From contig JAFSKN010000015.1 in the NCBI GenBank assembly GCA_017448975.1, positions 62,001 to 126,000 on the forward strand: DNA of 64,000 nucleotides, given 5' to 3'. The translations under genes and the position numbers were made by a program. The notes beneath the pieces were generated by a model. The model searched no databases and had not been told where the DNA came from. It saw only the letters and a program-made list of their open reading frames with translations. This DNA comes from Clostridia bacterium (GTDB lineage: Bacteria; Bacillota; Clostridia; Christensenellales; Aristaeellaceae). Below are positions 43,119 to 51,846 of the stretch, one piece after another (position 1 is the first letter of the stretch; every line of letters begins with the position of its first letter).

Positions 43119-43571
43119 ATGGACTACATCAAGGAAATCCGGCCGCTGGTGGGCCACAGAAAAATCATCCTGACCGCCGCCGGGGCCATTATCACCAAGG
43201 GAGACCAGATCCTGTTGCAGCGGCGCAGCGATAACGGCAATTGGAGCCTGATCGGCGGCCTGATGGAACTGGACGAAACCTTCGCCGAGACGGCGATCCG
43301 CGAAATACGGGAAGAAACCGGGCTGGAAGTAAAGCTGGATGATCTGGTGGGCGTGTATCACAACCGCCATGCCCAATGGCCCAACGGGGACAAAGCCCAT
43401 GTGGTGTGCGCTGTGTACAAGGCCAGCATCCTTTCCGGGGAGCCCCGGATCGACGACGAATCGCTGGAGCTTCGGTTTTTCGATAAAGAAGAATTGCCCG
43501 AGCTGCCCTCCGAGGACTATCGGGAAGCGCTGCGGGATTATTTTCAGGGCGTAAGGAATCGGGTATTATAA
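43119..43571 (+). CDS. NUDIX hydrolase
   Basis: 150 residues with a perfect Nudix box, G-x5-E-x7-REIREETGL (GLMELDETFAETAIREIREETGL begins near residue 54 and its Glu residues bind Mg2+). Such enzymes cleave nucleoside diphosphates linked to other groups; ADP-ribose and sugar nucleotides are common substrates. ATG 43119 is chosen because AAAGGG lies 8 bases before. It precedes the nucleoside-phosphate enzyme at 43585 by 13 bases, suggesting a nucleotide clean-up role. Confidence 0.88.
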   Translation: MDYIKEIRPLVGHRKIILTAAGAIITKGDQILLQRRSDNGNWSLIGGLMELDETFAETAIREIREETGLEVKLDDLVGVYHNRHAQWPNGDKAHVVCAVYKASILSGEPRIDDESLELRFFDKEELPELPSEDYREALRDYFQGVRNRVL

Positions 43572-43584
43572 AGGAGGAACCACC

Positions 43585-45567
43585 ATGAAGCGCGTTATCT
43601 GGATCGTACTGGACAGCGTCGGGGCCGGGTATCTGCCCGACGCGGCGGACTTTGGGGACGAAGGGGCCAACACCTTGGGCCACATCGCCGAGCGAATGGA
43701 TCTGAAGATTCCCAACATGCTCTCCATGGGCTTAGGCCAGCTTCCGGGGCTGAACCTGCCCCCGATGTACGGCAGCGGGGCTTACGGCCGGGCCCTGGAA
43801 AAATCTGCGGGCAAGGACACCACCACCGGCCACTGGGAAATGGCGGGCGTTACCGTGGAGCAGCCCTTCCCTCTGTACCCGGACGGTTTCCCCAAGGACG
43901 TGATCGACGCTTTTGAAGCGGCCATCGGCACCAAAACCATCGGCAATAAGCCCGCCTCCGGCACGGTGATTTTGGATGAATTAGGCGAAGAGCATATGCG
44001 CACCGGTTATCCCATCGTGTACACCTCCGGGGACAGCGTGTTTCAGATCGCCTGCCACGAGGACCTGTACCCCCTTCCCAGGCTGTACGAAATGTGCGAG
44101 ATCGCCCGGAAGCAGTTGCAGGGCCAGCACGGCGTGGGCCGCGTGATCGCCCGGCCCTTCATCGGCACCGGCAAGGGGCATTTCCAGCGCACCGGCGGGC
44201 GGCGGGACTTTTCCCTGAAACCCATCGCCCCCACCGTGCTGGACGTGCTCAAGGAAGCAGGCTATGAAACCTTGGGCGTGGGCAAGATCGAAGATATTTT
44301 CGCCCACCAGGGCCTGACCGGCAGCAACCACGCCGCCGGAAATCCTGCCTGCATCGACGCGGCTCTGGAATACATGGACAAAGATTTTGACGGCGTGCTG
44401 TTCGTTAATCTGGTGGACACCGATTCCATTTACGGCCACCGGCGGGACGTGGAGGGCTACGGCAAAGCCCTGGAATACTTCGACGAAAAGCTGCCGGAGT
44501 TCCAAAAGAAAATGAGCGGCGACGACCTGCTGATCATCACCGCCGACCACGGCTGCGACCCTGCCTTCAAGGGCACCGACCACACCCGGGAATACGCGCC
44601 GCTTTTGATCTGGAAAAAGGGCCTCACGGGCCAGCACCCCATCGGCACCCGGGAGACCTTCGCCGACACCGCCGCCACCATCTGCGAATATTTCGGCCTG
44701 CCGGAGCGCTTCGGCGCGAAATCCTATCTGCATGAAATCGACGCGGGGTGCGAAGAAGAAATGCGGCGCATCCAGCGGGCGGCGGACGCAGTGGAAACGG
44801 CCCTGGGCCGGGCGGACATCGCCGTGGTGCTGGGCAGCGGTTTGGGCGATTTCGGCAACGATCTGGAAAACCCCAAGGAAATCAGCTACGCCGATATTCC
44901 CGGCTTCCCCCGGGCCACCGTGGCTGGTCACGCGGGCAAATTCATCATGGGCACCCTGGCGGACAAAAAGGTGCTGATGATGAGCGGCCGGTTCCACTGC
45001 TACGAGGGCCATCCCTTAGAGGACGTGGTGCTGCCCATCCGGGTGATGGCACGCCTCGGCGTGAAAACCCTGATCCTCACCAACGCGGCGGGCGGCGTGA
45101 ACATCGATTTTAGGCCCGGCGTGCTGATGCTGATTTCCGATTTCATCAACCTGACGGGCAAAAACCCCCTGATCGGCCCCAATTTCGACGCGTTCGGCCC
45201 CCGCTTCCCCGATATGACCGACGCATACGACCGGACGCTTCGGGAGCTGACCATGCACGCCGCCCGCCAATTGGACATCGACCTGCGCCGCGGCGTGTAC
45301 TGCTGGATGAACGGCCCCACCTACGAAACCCCGGCGGAGGTGCGCATGGCCAGGGTCCTGGGCGCGGACGCCGTGGGCATGTCCACCGTGCCGGAAACCA
45401 TCGTGGCCCGGCACTGCGGCATAAAGGTGCTGGGTATCAGCTGCATCACCAACATGGCCGCGGGCGTGTACCGCGAACCCATCAACCATGAGGAAGTGAT
45501 GGCCATGGGCCGCCATGTGCGGGGCGAATTTGCCGCGCTGCTCACCGAAACGATCAGAAAAATGTAA
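43585..45567 (+). CDS. fused phosphopentomutase and purine-nucleoside phosphorylase
   Basis: 660 residues in one uninterrupted frame. Residues 1-about 385 are DeoB: metal ligand in VLDSVGAG, catalytic Thr in GKDTTTGHWEMAG, and ITADHGCDPAFKGTDHTREYAPLL. Residues about 390-660 are a trimeric-type purine nucleoside phosphorylase: VVLGSGLGDF (phosphate site), TNAAGGV, GPTYETPAEVRM and a terminal CITNMAAG. PNP frees ribose-1-phosphate (or deoxyribose-1-phosphate) from purine nucleosides; DeoB turns it into the 5-phosphate for the pentose pathway. The two are normally separate neighbouring genes. AAAGGAGG precedes the ATG. Confidence 0.95.
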   Translation: MKRVIWIVLDSVGAGYLPDAADFGDEGANTLGHIAERMDLKIPNMLSMGLGQLPGLNLPPMYGSGAYGRALEKSAGKDTTTGHWEMAGVTVEQPFPLYPDGFPKDVIDAFEAAIGTKTIGNKPASGTVILDELGEEHMRTGYPIVYTSGDSVFQIACHEDLYPLPRLYEMCEIARKQLQGQHGVGRVIARPFIGTGKGHFQRTGGRRDFSLKPIAPTVLDVLKEAGYETLGVGKIEDIFAHQGLTGSNHAAGNPACIDAALEYMDKDFDGVLFVNLVDTDSIYGHRRDVEGYGKALEYFDEKLPEFQKKMSGDDLLIITADHGCDPAFKGTDHTREYAPLLIWKKGLTGQHPIGTRETFADTAATICEYFGLPERFGAKSYLHEIDAGCEEEMRRIQRAADAVETALGRADIAVVLGSGLGDFGNDLENPKEISYADIPGFPRATVAGHAGKFIMGTLADKKVLMMSGRFHCYEGHPLEDVVLPIRVMARLGVKTLILTNAAGGVNIDFRPGVLMLISDFINLTGKNPLIGPNFDAFGPRFPDMTDAYDRTLRELTMHAARQLDIDLRRGVYCWMNGPTYETPAEVRMARVLGADAVGMSTVPETIVARHCGIKVLGISCITNMAAGVYREPINHEEVMAMGRHVRGEFAALLTETIRKM

Positions 45568-45604
45568 CAGGATGAAAGATTAAAACTCCATCGTGACAGA
45601 TTTC

Positions 45605-45633
45605 ATTGCCCCGGAAACAGATTCCGGGGCAAT
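45605..45633 (+). terminator. perfect 12-bp hairpin after the DeoB-PNP gene
   Basis: ATTGCCCCGGAA (45605-45616) and TTCCGGGGCAAT (45622-45633), 5-base loop. The following GCTTTAC has only a short T run, so termination may be partial. It stands just before the deoR-type promoter. Confidence 0.6.
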
Positions 45634-45635
45634 GC

Positions 45636-45664
45636 TTTACAAATCCAGGAAAGTATTGTATATT
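45636..45664 (+). promoter_or_regulatory. sigma-A promoter of the DeoR-family gene
   Basis: TTTACA (45636-45641), 17 bases, TATATT (45659-45664). A second possible -10 TATAAT lies at 45664-45669 but would be 22 bases from the -35. Confidence 0.6.
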
Positions 45665-45719
45665 ATAATCGGTTGCGGCCCGGAACACCTTTCAATACCA
45701 AGCGCGGAGGTGCTGCCCG

Positions 45720-46499
45720 ATGGAAAAGAACACCTACATCCCAGCCGAACGGCAGAAGAAAATCATGGAATACATCGAAGCCAATACCAGCGCCCAAATC
45801 CATGAGCTGGCGGAAAAGTTTCATGTATCCGAAGCCACTGTACGCCGTGATTTAGACGATCTGGATCAGCAAGGGGCCCTGCGCCGCACCCATGGCGGCG
45901 CCATCAAGGTAGACCGCAGCACGTCATACGAATCCATGTACTCTGAAAAGATCAGCCTGCTGCTGGATGAAAAGCACCGCATCGCCGACGCGGCGGCCAA
46001 GCTGGTGCATCCCGGCGACACGGTGATGATCGATTCCGGCACCACCACCTTCTATATCGCCCAGGCGCTCTCCCACCACGAAAACATCACCATCATCACC
46101 AACGACCTGTACATCGCTTACCAAACGCCCCTGCACCCCTCCAGCACCCTGGTGGTCACCGGCGGCACCCGCCGCCAGGGACGGCAGGAGCTGGTGGGCA
46201 CCGTCACGGAAGGCTTTATCCGGGACACCCATGTGGACGTATCCTTTATCGGCGTGGACGGCATTGACCTGACCGGCGGCGCCACCAACGCCAACTTCGC
46301 CGAGGTGGGCGTGAAGCGCCTGATGCTCCACAGCGCCGCCCGCGGCGTGATCGTGGCGGATCATACCAAGTTTGGCCGCGTGGCCCTGGCGCGCATCTGC
46401 GATCTGGCGGACGCGGACATGATCCTGACCGATTCCGGCCTGGACGGCGATCTGGCCGCGCGGCTGAAAAAGTTAGGCGTGCCAATGGAGCTTGTGTAA
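45720..46499 (+). CDS. DeoR/GlpR-family sugar-phosphate-sensing regulator
   Basis: 259 residues. N-terminal HTH_DeoR (RQKKIMEYIEANTSAQIHELAEKFHVSEATVRRDLDDLDQQG) and the C-terminal sensor domain with DSGTTTFYIAQAL and IGVDGID. Members bind phosphorylated sugars, which release them from DNA. GGAGG precedes the ATG. It is monocistronic, next to the nucleoside-catabolism fusion; a role there is possible but not shown. Confidence 0.92.
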   Translation: MEKNTYIPAERQKKIMEYIEANTSAQIHELAEKFHVSEATVRRDLDDLDQQGALRRTHGGAIKVDRSTSYESMYSEKISLLLDEKHRIADAAAKLVHPGDTVMIDSGTTTFYIAQALSHHENITIITNDLYIAYQTPLHPSSTLVVTGGTRRQGRQELVGTVTEGFIRDTHVDVSFIGVDGIDLTGGATNANFAEVGVKRLMLHSAARGVIVADHTKFGRVALARICDLADADMILTDSGLDGDLAARLKKLGVPMELV

Positions 46500-46513
46500 A
46501 CCGATCGACACGA

Positions 46514-46546
46514 ACGCGGACCCGAAAATGCCGGGTCCGCGTTTTT
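46514..46546 (+). terminator. rho-independent terminator of the DeoR-family gene
   Basis: ACGCGGACCCG (46514-46524) and CGGGTCCGCGT (46532-46542) with a 7-base loop and five T residues, then a further T run. Confidence 0.95.
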
Positions 46547-46585
46547 CATTTTTTTATATATAAGGGATTTGCGCGCAAAACGGCG

Positions 46586-48523
46586 TCAGACGCTCCTGTG
46601 CCTTCTGTTTTTGACCTTGCACCGATACATCCTTTCGTCCGCCTCGCTCAGCGCGTTGTCAAGGCTGATCTGTTTGTAATCAGAAAACACGGCGCAGCCG
46701 ATGCTGGCGGAAATGGTATACGGCTTGCCCGCGCGCCGGGACGCCGTTTCAACCGCTTCCGAAAACGCCTTCGCCCTTTCCGCCGCCTCCTCTTTGCCAT
46801 AGGAACCGATGCCGATCAGGAAGAATTCGTCCCCGCCGCTGCGGACGCAGATTTCCCCGTTTTTCATCACGGACGCCAGGGCCGCGCATACGGTTCTGAT
46901 GCCGTAGTCTCCCTCGCCGTGGCCAAAAGTGTCGTTCACATACTTCAGCCCGTCCATGTCCACCACGCTGACGAACAGGGCCTCCCCTTCCCGGGCTTGG
47001 GACAGCATTTGCCCATACATTTCGTACATTCCCCGCCGGTTATAGGCGCCCGTCATTGAATCGCGCACCGAGAGGGTCTGCAGGCGTTCCTTCGACCGCG
47101 TCATTTCCAGCGCGTTGTTCAGATACCTTAGCCAGTTCCGATAGACCACGTTGACCACCGGCTGGCTGCAAAGCTCCCTTTGCAGCACCGCGTACCCCAA
47201 GAGCACACCGTCAAAATGTACCGGCGAAAAATAGCAGACAGCGGGCTTTTCGTCCGTTTCCGAAAGCTGTGGCAGCATCTCCTCCGTTCGGAAGGCTACG
47301 GCGCTTTCCTTGCCGTAAAACATCGCGCCGCCCGCTCCGGAGCTGGCCACATACACCCGCATGGTTTCGGGGTAACCCGCATAGGTTTCATCATCCATGT
47401 TCTTCCAGTTTTCTTTCAGACACAGATAAAAATTCCGGTAAGGCCGCAGCAGATCAACATAATCGTAAATATTCCGGAAGCATTCCTCCGATGATTTTGA
47501 GGCGGTAAAGCTCTCCAAGGCGTAGCTTTCCATAAAGCGGCCGAGCCCTACCCGCTCATTCAGTTCCTCGTCCGCCTGGTTATAGCTGCTGATATACAGG
47601 GAATCCCGGAAACGGTTCATGGCGTACACCGGATCCGTCTGGCAGCCGCAGCTCGCGCCCGCGTGAAAACGCGAGGAAACGTCGCGCCGGAAAGGAATCA
47701 GCGCCGCCTCCGGCTCCAGAACGCTCCGCAGATAATCCACCGCGTTGGCGCCCGTTTCCATTTCCTCCGGTTCATAGGAGGCGATGGTCGTCGGATTGAT
47801 CGCGCCTTCATCGGAGAAATCAAATCCGATCACCAGCACATCCTCAGGAACGCGAATCCCCATTTTGATCAGCCTGTCCACCAGCGCCATGGCCATGGTA
47901 TCGCTGGCGCAGATGACCGCGTCGGGACGCGGGATCTCGTTTGCGGCGATCCTTCTCGCCAGCGTGTCCCCGCTGTAATAGTAAAAATCGCCGTATACAA
48001 TATGCTCCGGCAATACGTCGAGCCCATGTTTCCTGATCTCGTCAAGATAGAGGGCCAGGCGCGCTTCAGCGATTTCCGTTCCCTGATTGCCGGTGAGGAC
48101 GCATATCCTTTTTCTGCCGTGTACCTCGATGGCATGACGGCATTGCTCGCGAAGCGCTTCCTCATCATTGCTCTGGATCAGTTTGACGCCTTCAAGGGGA
48201 AGCTCAAGCGAGCACTTGGGCAGCTTTTCGCGGCGGGAAAGCCGCAGGAGCAGTCTTTTGAGAATCTTGTGATCCTGATCTCCCATGAGAGAAACGCTGT
48301 CCAGGATCACGCCGTCCAGCCTGTCCAAATTCGCCAGTTCAAAAATGTTTGCCTCTCCGCGCACATAATCGTCATGCGGAAAGGAAAAATGAACGCTGGA
48401 AGCAAACACGCACAGGTCATAATCATATTTTTCACATTGACCCATGATGCCTTCCAGGAGCCTTCTTACATGCGTGGTTTCCGGATATGCGGTAAACAAT
48501 CCGATTCTTTTGCGTCCTCCCAT
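46586..48523 (-). CDS. LacI-like ligand-binding domain fused to a GGDEF diguanylate cyclase
   Basis: 645 residues. Residues 1-about 275 are a periplasmic-binding-protein-like domain of the LacI type (GRKRIGLFTAYPETTHVRRLLEGI, ICASDTMAMALVDRLIKMGIRVPEDVLVIGFD), but without the DNA-binding headpiece. A middle region of about 190 residues is not recognised. Residues 475-645 are a GGDEF domain with an intact SGGDEF site and D in VDMDGLKYVNDTFGHGEGD. No signal peptide or membrane helix, so it should make c-di-GMP in the cytosol in response to an intracellular sugar-like ligand. ATG 48523 follows GGAGG. Confidence 0.88.
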   Translation of the reverse strand: MGGRKRIGLFTAYPETTHVRRLLEGIMGQCEKYDYDLCVFASSVHFSFPHDDYVRGEANIFELANLDRLDGVILDSVSLMGDQDHKILKRLLLRLSRREKLPKCSLELPLEGVKLIQSNDEEALREQCRHAIEVHGRKRICVLTGNQGTEIAEARLALYLDEIRKHGLDVLPEHIVYGDFYYYSGDTLARRIAANEIPRPDAVICASDTMAMALVDRLIKMGIRVPEDVLVIGFDFSDEGAINPTTIASYEPEEMETGANAVDYLRSVLEPEAALIPFRRDVSSRFHAGASCGCQTDPVYAMNRFRDSLYISSYNQADEELNERVGLGRFMESYALESFTASKSSEECFRNIYDYVDLLRPYRNFYLCLKENWKNMDDETYAGYPETMRVYVASSGAGGAMFYGKESAVAFRTEEMLPQLSETDEKPAVCYFSPVHFDGVLLGYAVLQRELCSQPVVNVVYRNWLRYLNNALEMTRSKERLQTLSVRDSMTGAYNRRGMYEMYGQMLSQAREGEALFVSVVDMDGLKYVNDTFGHGEGDYGIRTVCAALASVMKNGEICVRSGGDEFFLIGIGSYGKEEAAERAKAFSEAVETASRRAGKPYTISASIGCAVFSDYKQISLDNALSEADERMYRCKVKNRRHRSV

Positions 48524-48573
48524 CCTTTCCACCTCCGATATCGCATTGTTCAGGTTTTTATCCGCTTTCTACC

Positions 48574-48602
48574 ATTATATCATATGATAAACGCCGCGTA
48601 AA
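48574..48602 (-). promoter_or_regulatory. sigma-A promoter of the GGDEF gene
   Basis: Minus strand TTTACG (48602-48597), 17 bases, TATAAT (48579-48574), about 50 bases before the ATG. Confidence 0.75.
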
Positions 48603-48665
48603 TGAAAAGATGAAAAAAATGGAACTCCTTGCGTTTCACGGCCCGAATCCGCAGCTTTTGCGCAC

Positions 48666-48695
48666 AAAAATACCCGAAACCCCAAGGATTTCGGG
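48666..48695 (-). terminator. rho-independent terminator after tRNA-Lys
   Basis: Minus strand CCCGAAA (48695-48689) and TTTCGGG (48679-48673), then TATTTTTG. It begins 8 bases past the tRNA end. Confidence 0.9.
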
Positions 48696-48702
48696 CATTC
48701 AG

Positions 48703-48775
48703 TGCGCCATCAGGGACTCGAACCCGGGACACCCTGATTAAGAGTCAGGTGCTCTACCAACTGAGCTAATGGCGC
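48703..48775 (-). tRNA. tRNA-Lys (anticodon CTT)
   Basis: A 73-base cloverleaf on the minus strand: 7-bp acceptor GCGCCAT/ATGGCGC, D arm GCTCAGTTGGTAGAGC, anticodon stem CCTGA/TCAGG with loop CTCTTAA, and T arm with GGTTCGAGTCC. The second pair of the T stem is a mismatch (C opposite T). CCA is not encoded. It has its own perfect promoter and terminator. Confidence 0.93.
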
Positions 48776-48793
48776 ACATCCGGTACAGGCGTC

Positions 48794-48822
48794 ATTATAG
48801 CGCAAGGCGGGGGGCTTGTCAA
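48794..48822 (-). promoter_or_regulatory. perfect consensus promoter of tRNA-Lys
   Basis: Minus strand TTGACA (48822-48817), 17 bases, TATAAT (48799-48794), 19 bases before the mature tRNA end. The -35 box overlaps the stop codon of the DUF89 gene. Confidence 0.9.
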
Positions 48823-49697
48823 GCGCGAATTGACATTTTTTGCGGTTTTTGCGGTTTTCGTTCCTCCACCATCATCCCGGTCAGGGGCGGGACGTTAAAG
48901 CGCCGGATGAACAGATCGCATTTGCACAAAAAAGCGAAGAAGACGTGACGGCCCTGACCGGACAGGGATTCATAATTGCCCTGTCCTTTTGCCAGGATCA
49001 CGTCCGCCTGATCCAGGGCCAGCCGGGCGGGCTCGGGCATCATTTCATACACCGTTCCGGCAATGGCCGCGCCGTTAGAGAGGATTTCCGCTGCGCCGCC
49101 AAGCCCCACGTATTCCGCGTCCTGAACCGTCACGTCGTTCAGCACTTCTTCGCCCCGCACCAGCGCCTGAAACGTTAGCCCCGGAAAGCGCCGCCGCAGC
49201 TGCTCCAGCAGCAGCTTGTCCAGCACGATTTCCCCACAGTTGTCCGCGATCAGCAAAAACCGCTTCCCCCGTTGGCAGGCGGTTAGAAAATGGCCGTATA
49301 CTTCTTTTTCCTCCTCCCGCAGGGCAGCGTGATCAAACAGGCGCAGGAAAGTGTCCTCCTCCACGGTATCCATGGCGCCGTAATCGATATAATTCCCCAC
49401 CCGGGCGAAAGCCAGGGCCGCCGCCACGGGATCGTCCGCCGCCTCGATCCGCGTCCGGATCCTGTCTTCCATGCTCAGCACCAGATCGTTATAGCGGCGT
49501 TTGACCTCCGTATAGCCCTTGGACACGCCGAAGCGCCGGGCAAAAGCCTGGTTGAACCGGTACACCAGCACGGGCGACGTATCGTTTTCGCCCCTTCCCT
49601 CGATCAGCGCCCGCACCTCGGCCAAATAGCCTTCGTCCGGCATCCGTTTGCGCTGCCTGTCATACAGGCATTGGGCACAGCTTTCCGGTATCCTCAC
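48819..49697 (-). CDS. DUF89/ARMT1-like protein (damage-control phosphatase family)
   Basis: 292 residues from GTG 49697, which follows GAGGGGG. A Cys pair at the start (SCAQCLYDRQ), the conserved LIADNCGEIVLDKLL near residue 150 and ILAKGQGNYESL near 240 are the DUF89 signatures; Asp and Asn in these motifs bind a metal. Archaeal and human relatives remove phosphate from damaged or toxic metabolites, including sugar phosphates. It lies 42 bases after the GH115 gene, so it may clean up a sugar phosphate arising there; this is inference. Confidence 0.82.
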   Translation of the reverse strand: MRIPESCAQCLYDRQRKRMPDEGYLAEVRALIEGRGENDTSPVLVYRFNQAFARRFGVSKGYTEVKRRYNDLVLSMEDRIRTRIEAADDPVAAALAFARVGNYIDYGAMDTVEEDTFLRLFDHAALREEEKEVYGHFLTACQRGKRFLLIADNCGEIVLDKLLLEQLRRRFPGLTFQALVRGEEVLNDVTVQDAEYVGLGGAAEILSNGAAIAGTVYEMMPEPARLALDQADVILAKGQGNYESLSGQGRHVFFAFLCKCDLFIRRFNVPPLTGMMVEERKPQKPQKMSIRA

Positions 49698-49739
49698 AGC
49701 GCATCCCCCTCGATCATCGTTTCCCGGCATGGTTTTGTT

Positions 49740-51758
49740 TTAAAAGGCCTGTTCCAGCGCGATTTCGCCCCGGAGGCGCAGGCAAAGACCGTCGTCGGAC
49801 AATTGGATGGTGCGATGGGACTGCAAAGAAAGCAGCGCTTCCTCCCGGGGCACCAGGTATTGCTTTTCCCATTTGAACAGGTATTCCCCGTCGCCCCGGA
49901 TGCGCAGCCAGGCCCGGACGGCCTCCAGCACCCGCACCGTCACGGACACGCCGGAAAAGCAGTCGTTCCGGTAAATATGGGCAAAGCGCCCCTGCACCTG
50001 ACCCATGGCTTCCAGCGCTTTCCGGTGACACTGCAAGGCGTGATCCGTCCATAAGCAGGCCTGCAGATCGTTTCCCCGCAGCGCGTGAACGCAGGCTTGG
50101 CAAAAGCTGAACAGCCCTTCGCACCCGGTCTGGTGAATGAGGCCGTACAGGTATTCCCGATCCCGGAGGCGGCAGGCGGCGGCGTCCTCCAACGCGTCCA
50201 TGGCGGTTCGCGCTTTCCGCAGATATGCCCTCCAGGCGGCGACGCCTGGCTTGACGACTGCCGCCAAATGCCGGGCCTGCTGTTCAAAATCCCCTTCGGC
50301 GGCCCAGCGCAGGGAATCGATGGGCTTGTCCGTTTCGCCGCAGAGCAGGGCGTGCGCCAGGGCCCGCAGGGGCCAATGGTAATACTGGTCGCCCGCCCGG
50401 TCGTCGGCGTGGAGGCCGTAGAAAACGGCGCTTTCCGCATAGCCGGTCAAAAGGTTGGCAAGCCCTTCCTCCCCGTAATACTGCCGGGCGAAATCCTTCG
50501 CTGCATCCTCCGCGTCGTACGTCCCCGTTTTCCACATGCGGGAAACCAGATCCAGCAGGAAGGGATGGGGATAAATGGAACCCACGTTGACGTTCCAAAG
50601 CGTGTCCGCATGGTGATCCAGGATGGTTTTCAGTTCGTCCGCCACCATTTGCGGCGGGTTCTGCAGGGGCGTGATATGGTTGGCGGCCTGCAAATCATAA
50701 AAGCTGACGTGATAATATATGCCGTTTTCGCCGGATTCGTTTTCGGAGGGCAGGGCGTCGGTGCGGGGATTGTCGTTATTCTGGCGGCGGGACACCATTT
50801 TGCCGAAGCCGTTGTCTCCCCACAGCTTGATCACGCCCTCCGGCACGGGCAGATGCCCTTCCCGGTACAGGGCCATCATTTCGCCGTACAGGTTGGTGCA
50901 GAAATGGGCGGCGGGGTCCTTGGCCCGCACCAGCTGCATCTGCCGCCGCATGACGCGCGCGATGAACGCCCCGCGCTTTTCGGCGGTATCCACTTCCCCG
51001 TCGTCCTCCCAGAAGGCCCGGTCCCCCTGGCCCCGGAAGCCCACGGCCCACACGATGCGCTTGCCCGCGTACCGGTCGATGGATTCCTGCCACAGTCCCT
51101 CGTATTTGCCCGGGTACAGGGTATAGGAGGGCTGGAGATCGGGATAGACCCGGGCGAACATTTTCGCGCCCAGCAGCTCCGTGTGATGCTGAGTAAGCCA
51201 CAAGCCGCGTTCCAGGGCCATTTCGTTGAGGGCGTGGCCGTCGAAGCCCCGGTCCGTGCCGGGGATCACCATGTTGCCGCCGCAGCGCAGTACGGCTTCA
51301 AACACCCGCTCCCACACCTCGGCCCGGGCGTTTTCTTCGCTGTGCCAACCGGAAAAGAGCACCTCGTCGTTGACGAACCAGCCCCGGAAGCGCACCTTGT
51401 ATACGGGGCTTTCCCAGCTTTGGCAGGAAACGGCAACCCTTTCCAGCCTTTGGGGCGACAGCCCCATCCACCAGCCCAGGGGCTTGACGCCCAGCAGCCG
51501 TTCGCTGACAGAAAGCAGGGCGTAGGCCGCGCCTAAATCGTCGCCGCAGCGCAGGGTGATTTCCTCCGCCGTCACCTGGGCCTTATAGGCTTCCGCCGGA
51601 AGCGCCGGGTCGATCCAAAGCCGGATCACGTTTTCCGGCCCGCCTGCCGTCAGGGCCGCGCGCATATCCCGGCGCAGGATATCCGCCGCGTGGCGAACGG
51701 CGGAAAGGCTTTCATCCGCCAAAACGCGGGTGGAGAGAGATAAAATAAAGGAAGCCAT
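49740..51758 (-). CDS. GH115-like alpha-glucuronidase, cytosolic
   Basis: 672 residues. The alpha/beta N-terminal domain and the catalytic region fit GH115: RFRGWFVNDE, then a barrel with LTQHHTELLG, WAVGFRGQGDRAFW, VIKLWGDNGFGKM and YYHVSFYDL. GH115 enzymes remove (4-O-methyl)glucuronic acid from xylan, including internal residues. There is no signal peptide, so it should act on imported oligosaccharides. It is shorter than most (usually above 800), lacking a clear C-terminal beta domain; divergence is large, so the exact substrate is uncertain. GGAGGAAA precedes the ATG. Confidence 0.75.
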   Translation of the reverse strand: MASFILSLSTRVLADESLSAVRHAADILRRDMRAALTAGGPENVIRLWIDPALPAEAYKAQVTAEEITLRCGDDLGAAYALLSVSERLLGVKPLGWWMGLSPQRLERVAVSCQSWESPVYKVRFRGWFVNDEVLFSGWHSEENARAEVWERVFEAVLRCGGNMVIPGTDRGFDGHALNEMALERGLWLTQHHTELLGAKMFARVYPDLQPSYTLYPGKYEGLWQESIDRYAGKRIVWAVGFRGQGDRAFWEDDGEVDTAEKRGAFIARVMRRQMQLVRAKDPAAHFCTNLYGEMMALYREGHLPVPEGVIKLWGDNGFGKMVSRRQNNDNPRTDALPSENESGENGIYYHVSFYDLQAANHITPLQNPPQMVADELKTILDHHADTLWNVNVGSIYPHPFLLDLVSRMWKTGTYDAEDAAKDFARQYYGEEGLANLLTGYAESAVFYGLHADDRAGDQYYHWPLRALAHALLCGETDKPIDSLRWAAEGDFEQQARHLAAVVKPGVAAWRAYLRKARTAMDALEDAAACRLRDREYLYGLIHQTGCEGLFSFCQACVHALRGNDLQACLWTDHALQCHRKALEAMGQVQGRFAHIYRNDCFSGVSVTVRVLEAVRAWLRIRGDGEYLFKWEKQYLVPREEALLSLQSHRTIQLSDDGLCLRLRGEIALEQAF

Positions 51759-51778
51759 GTTTTTTCCTCCTAAAGATG

Positions 51779-51828
51779 AAAGGGCGAAAAGCGCTGATCG
51801 CGGGATCACAAGCCTTTCCGCCCCTTCC
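51779..51828 (-). other. long imperfect hairpin between permease-like and GH115 genes
   Basis: GAAAGGGCGAAAAG (51779-51792) pairs with CTTTCCGCCCCTTCC (51814-51828) with a few mismatches, capped by GATC/GATC. It has no T run and could be an attenuator or mRNA-processing site in the 88-base gap. Confidence 0.4.
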
Positions 51829-51846
51829 TGTAATAAAGATGTTCGT

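Noticed and set aside
44720..44830. Separate start for a PNP gene inside the fusion
   Set aside because: There is no stop codon and no good ribosome site between the domains; internal ATG 44761 has no purine-rich site at correct spacing.
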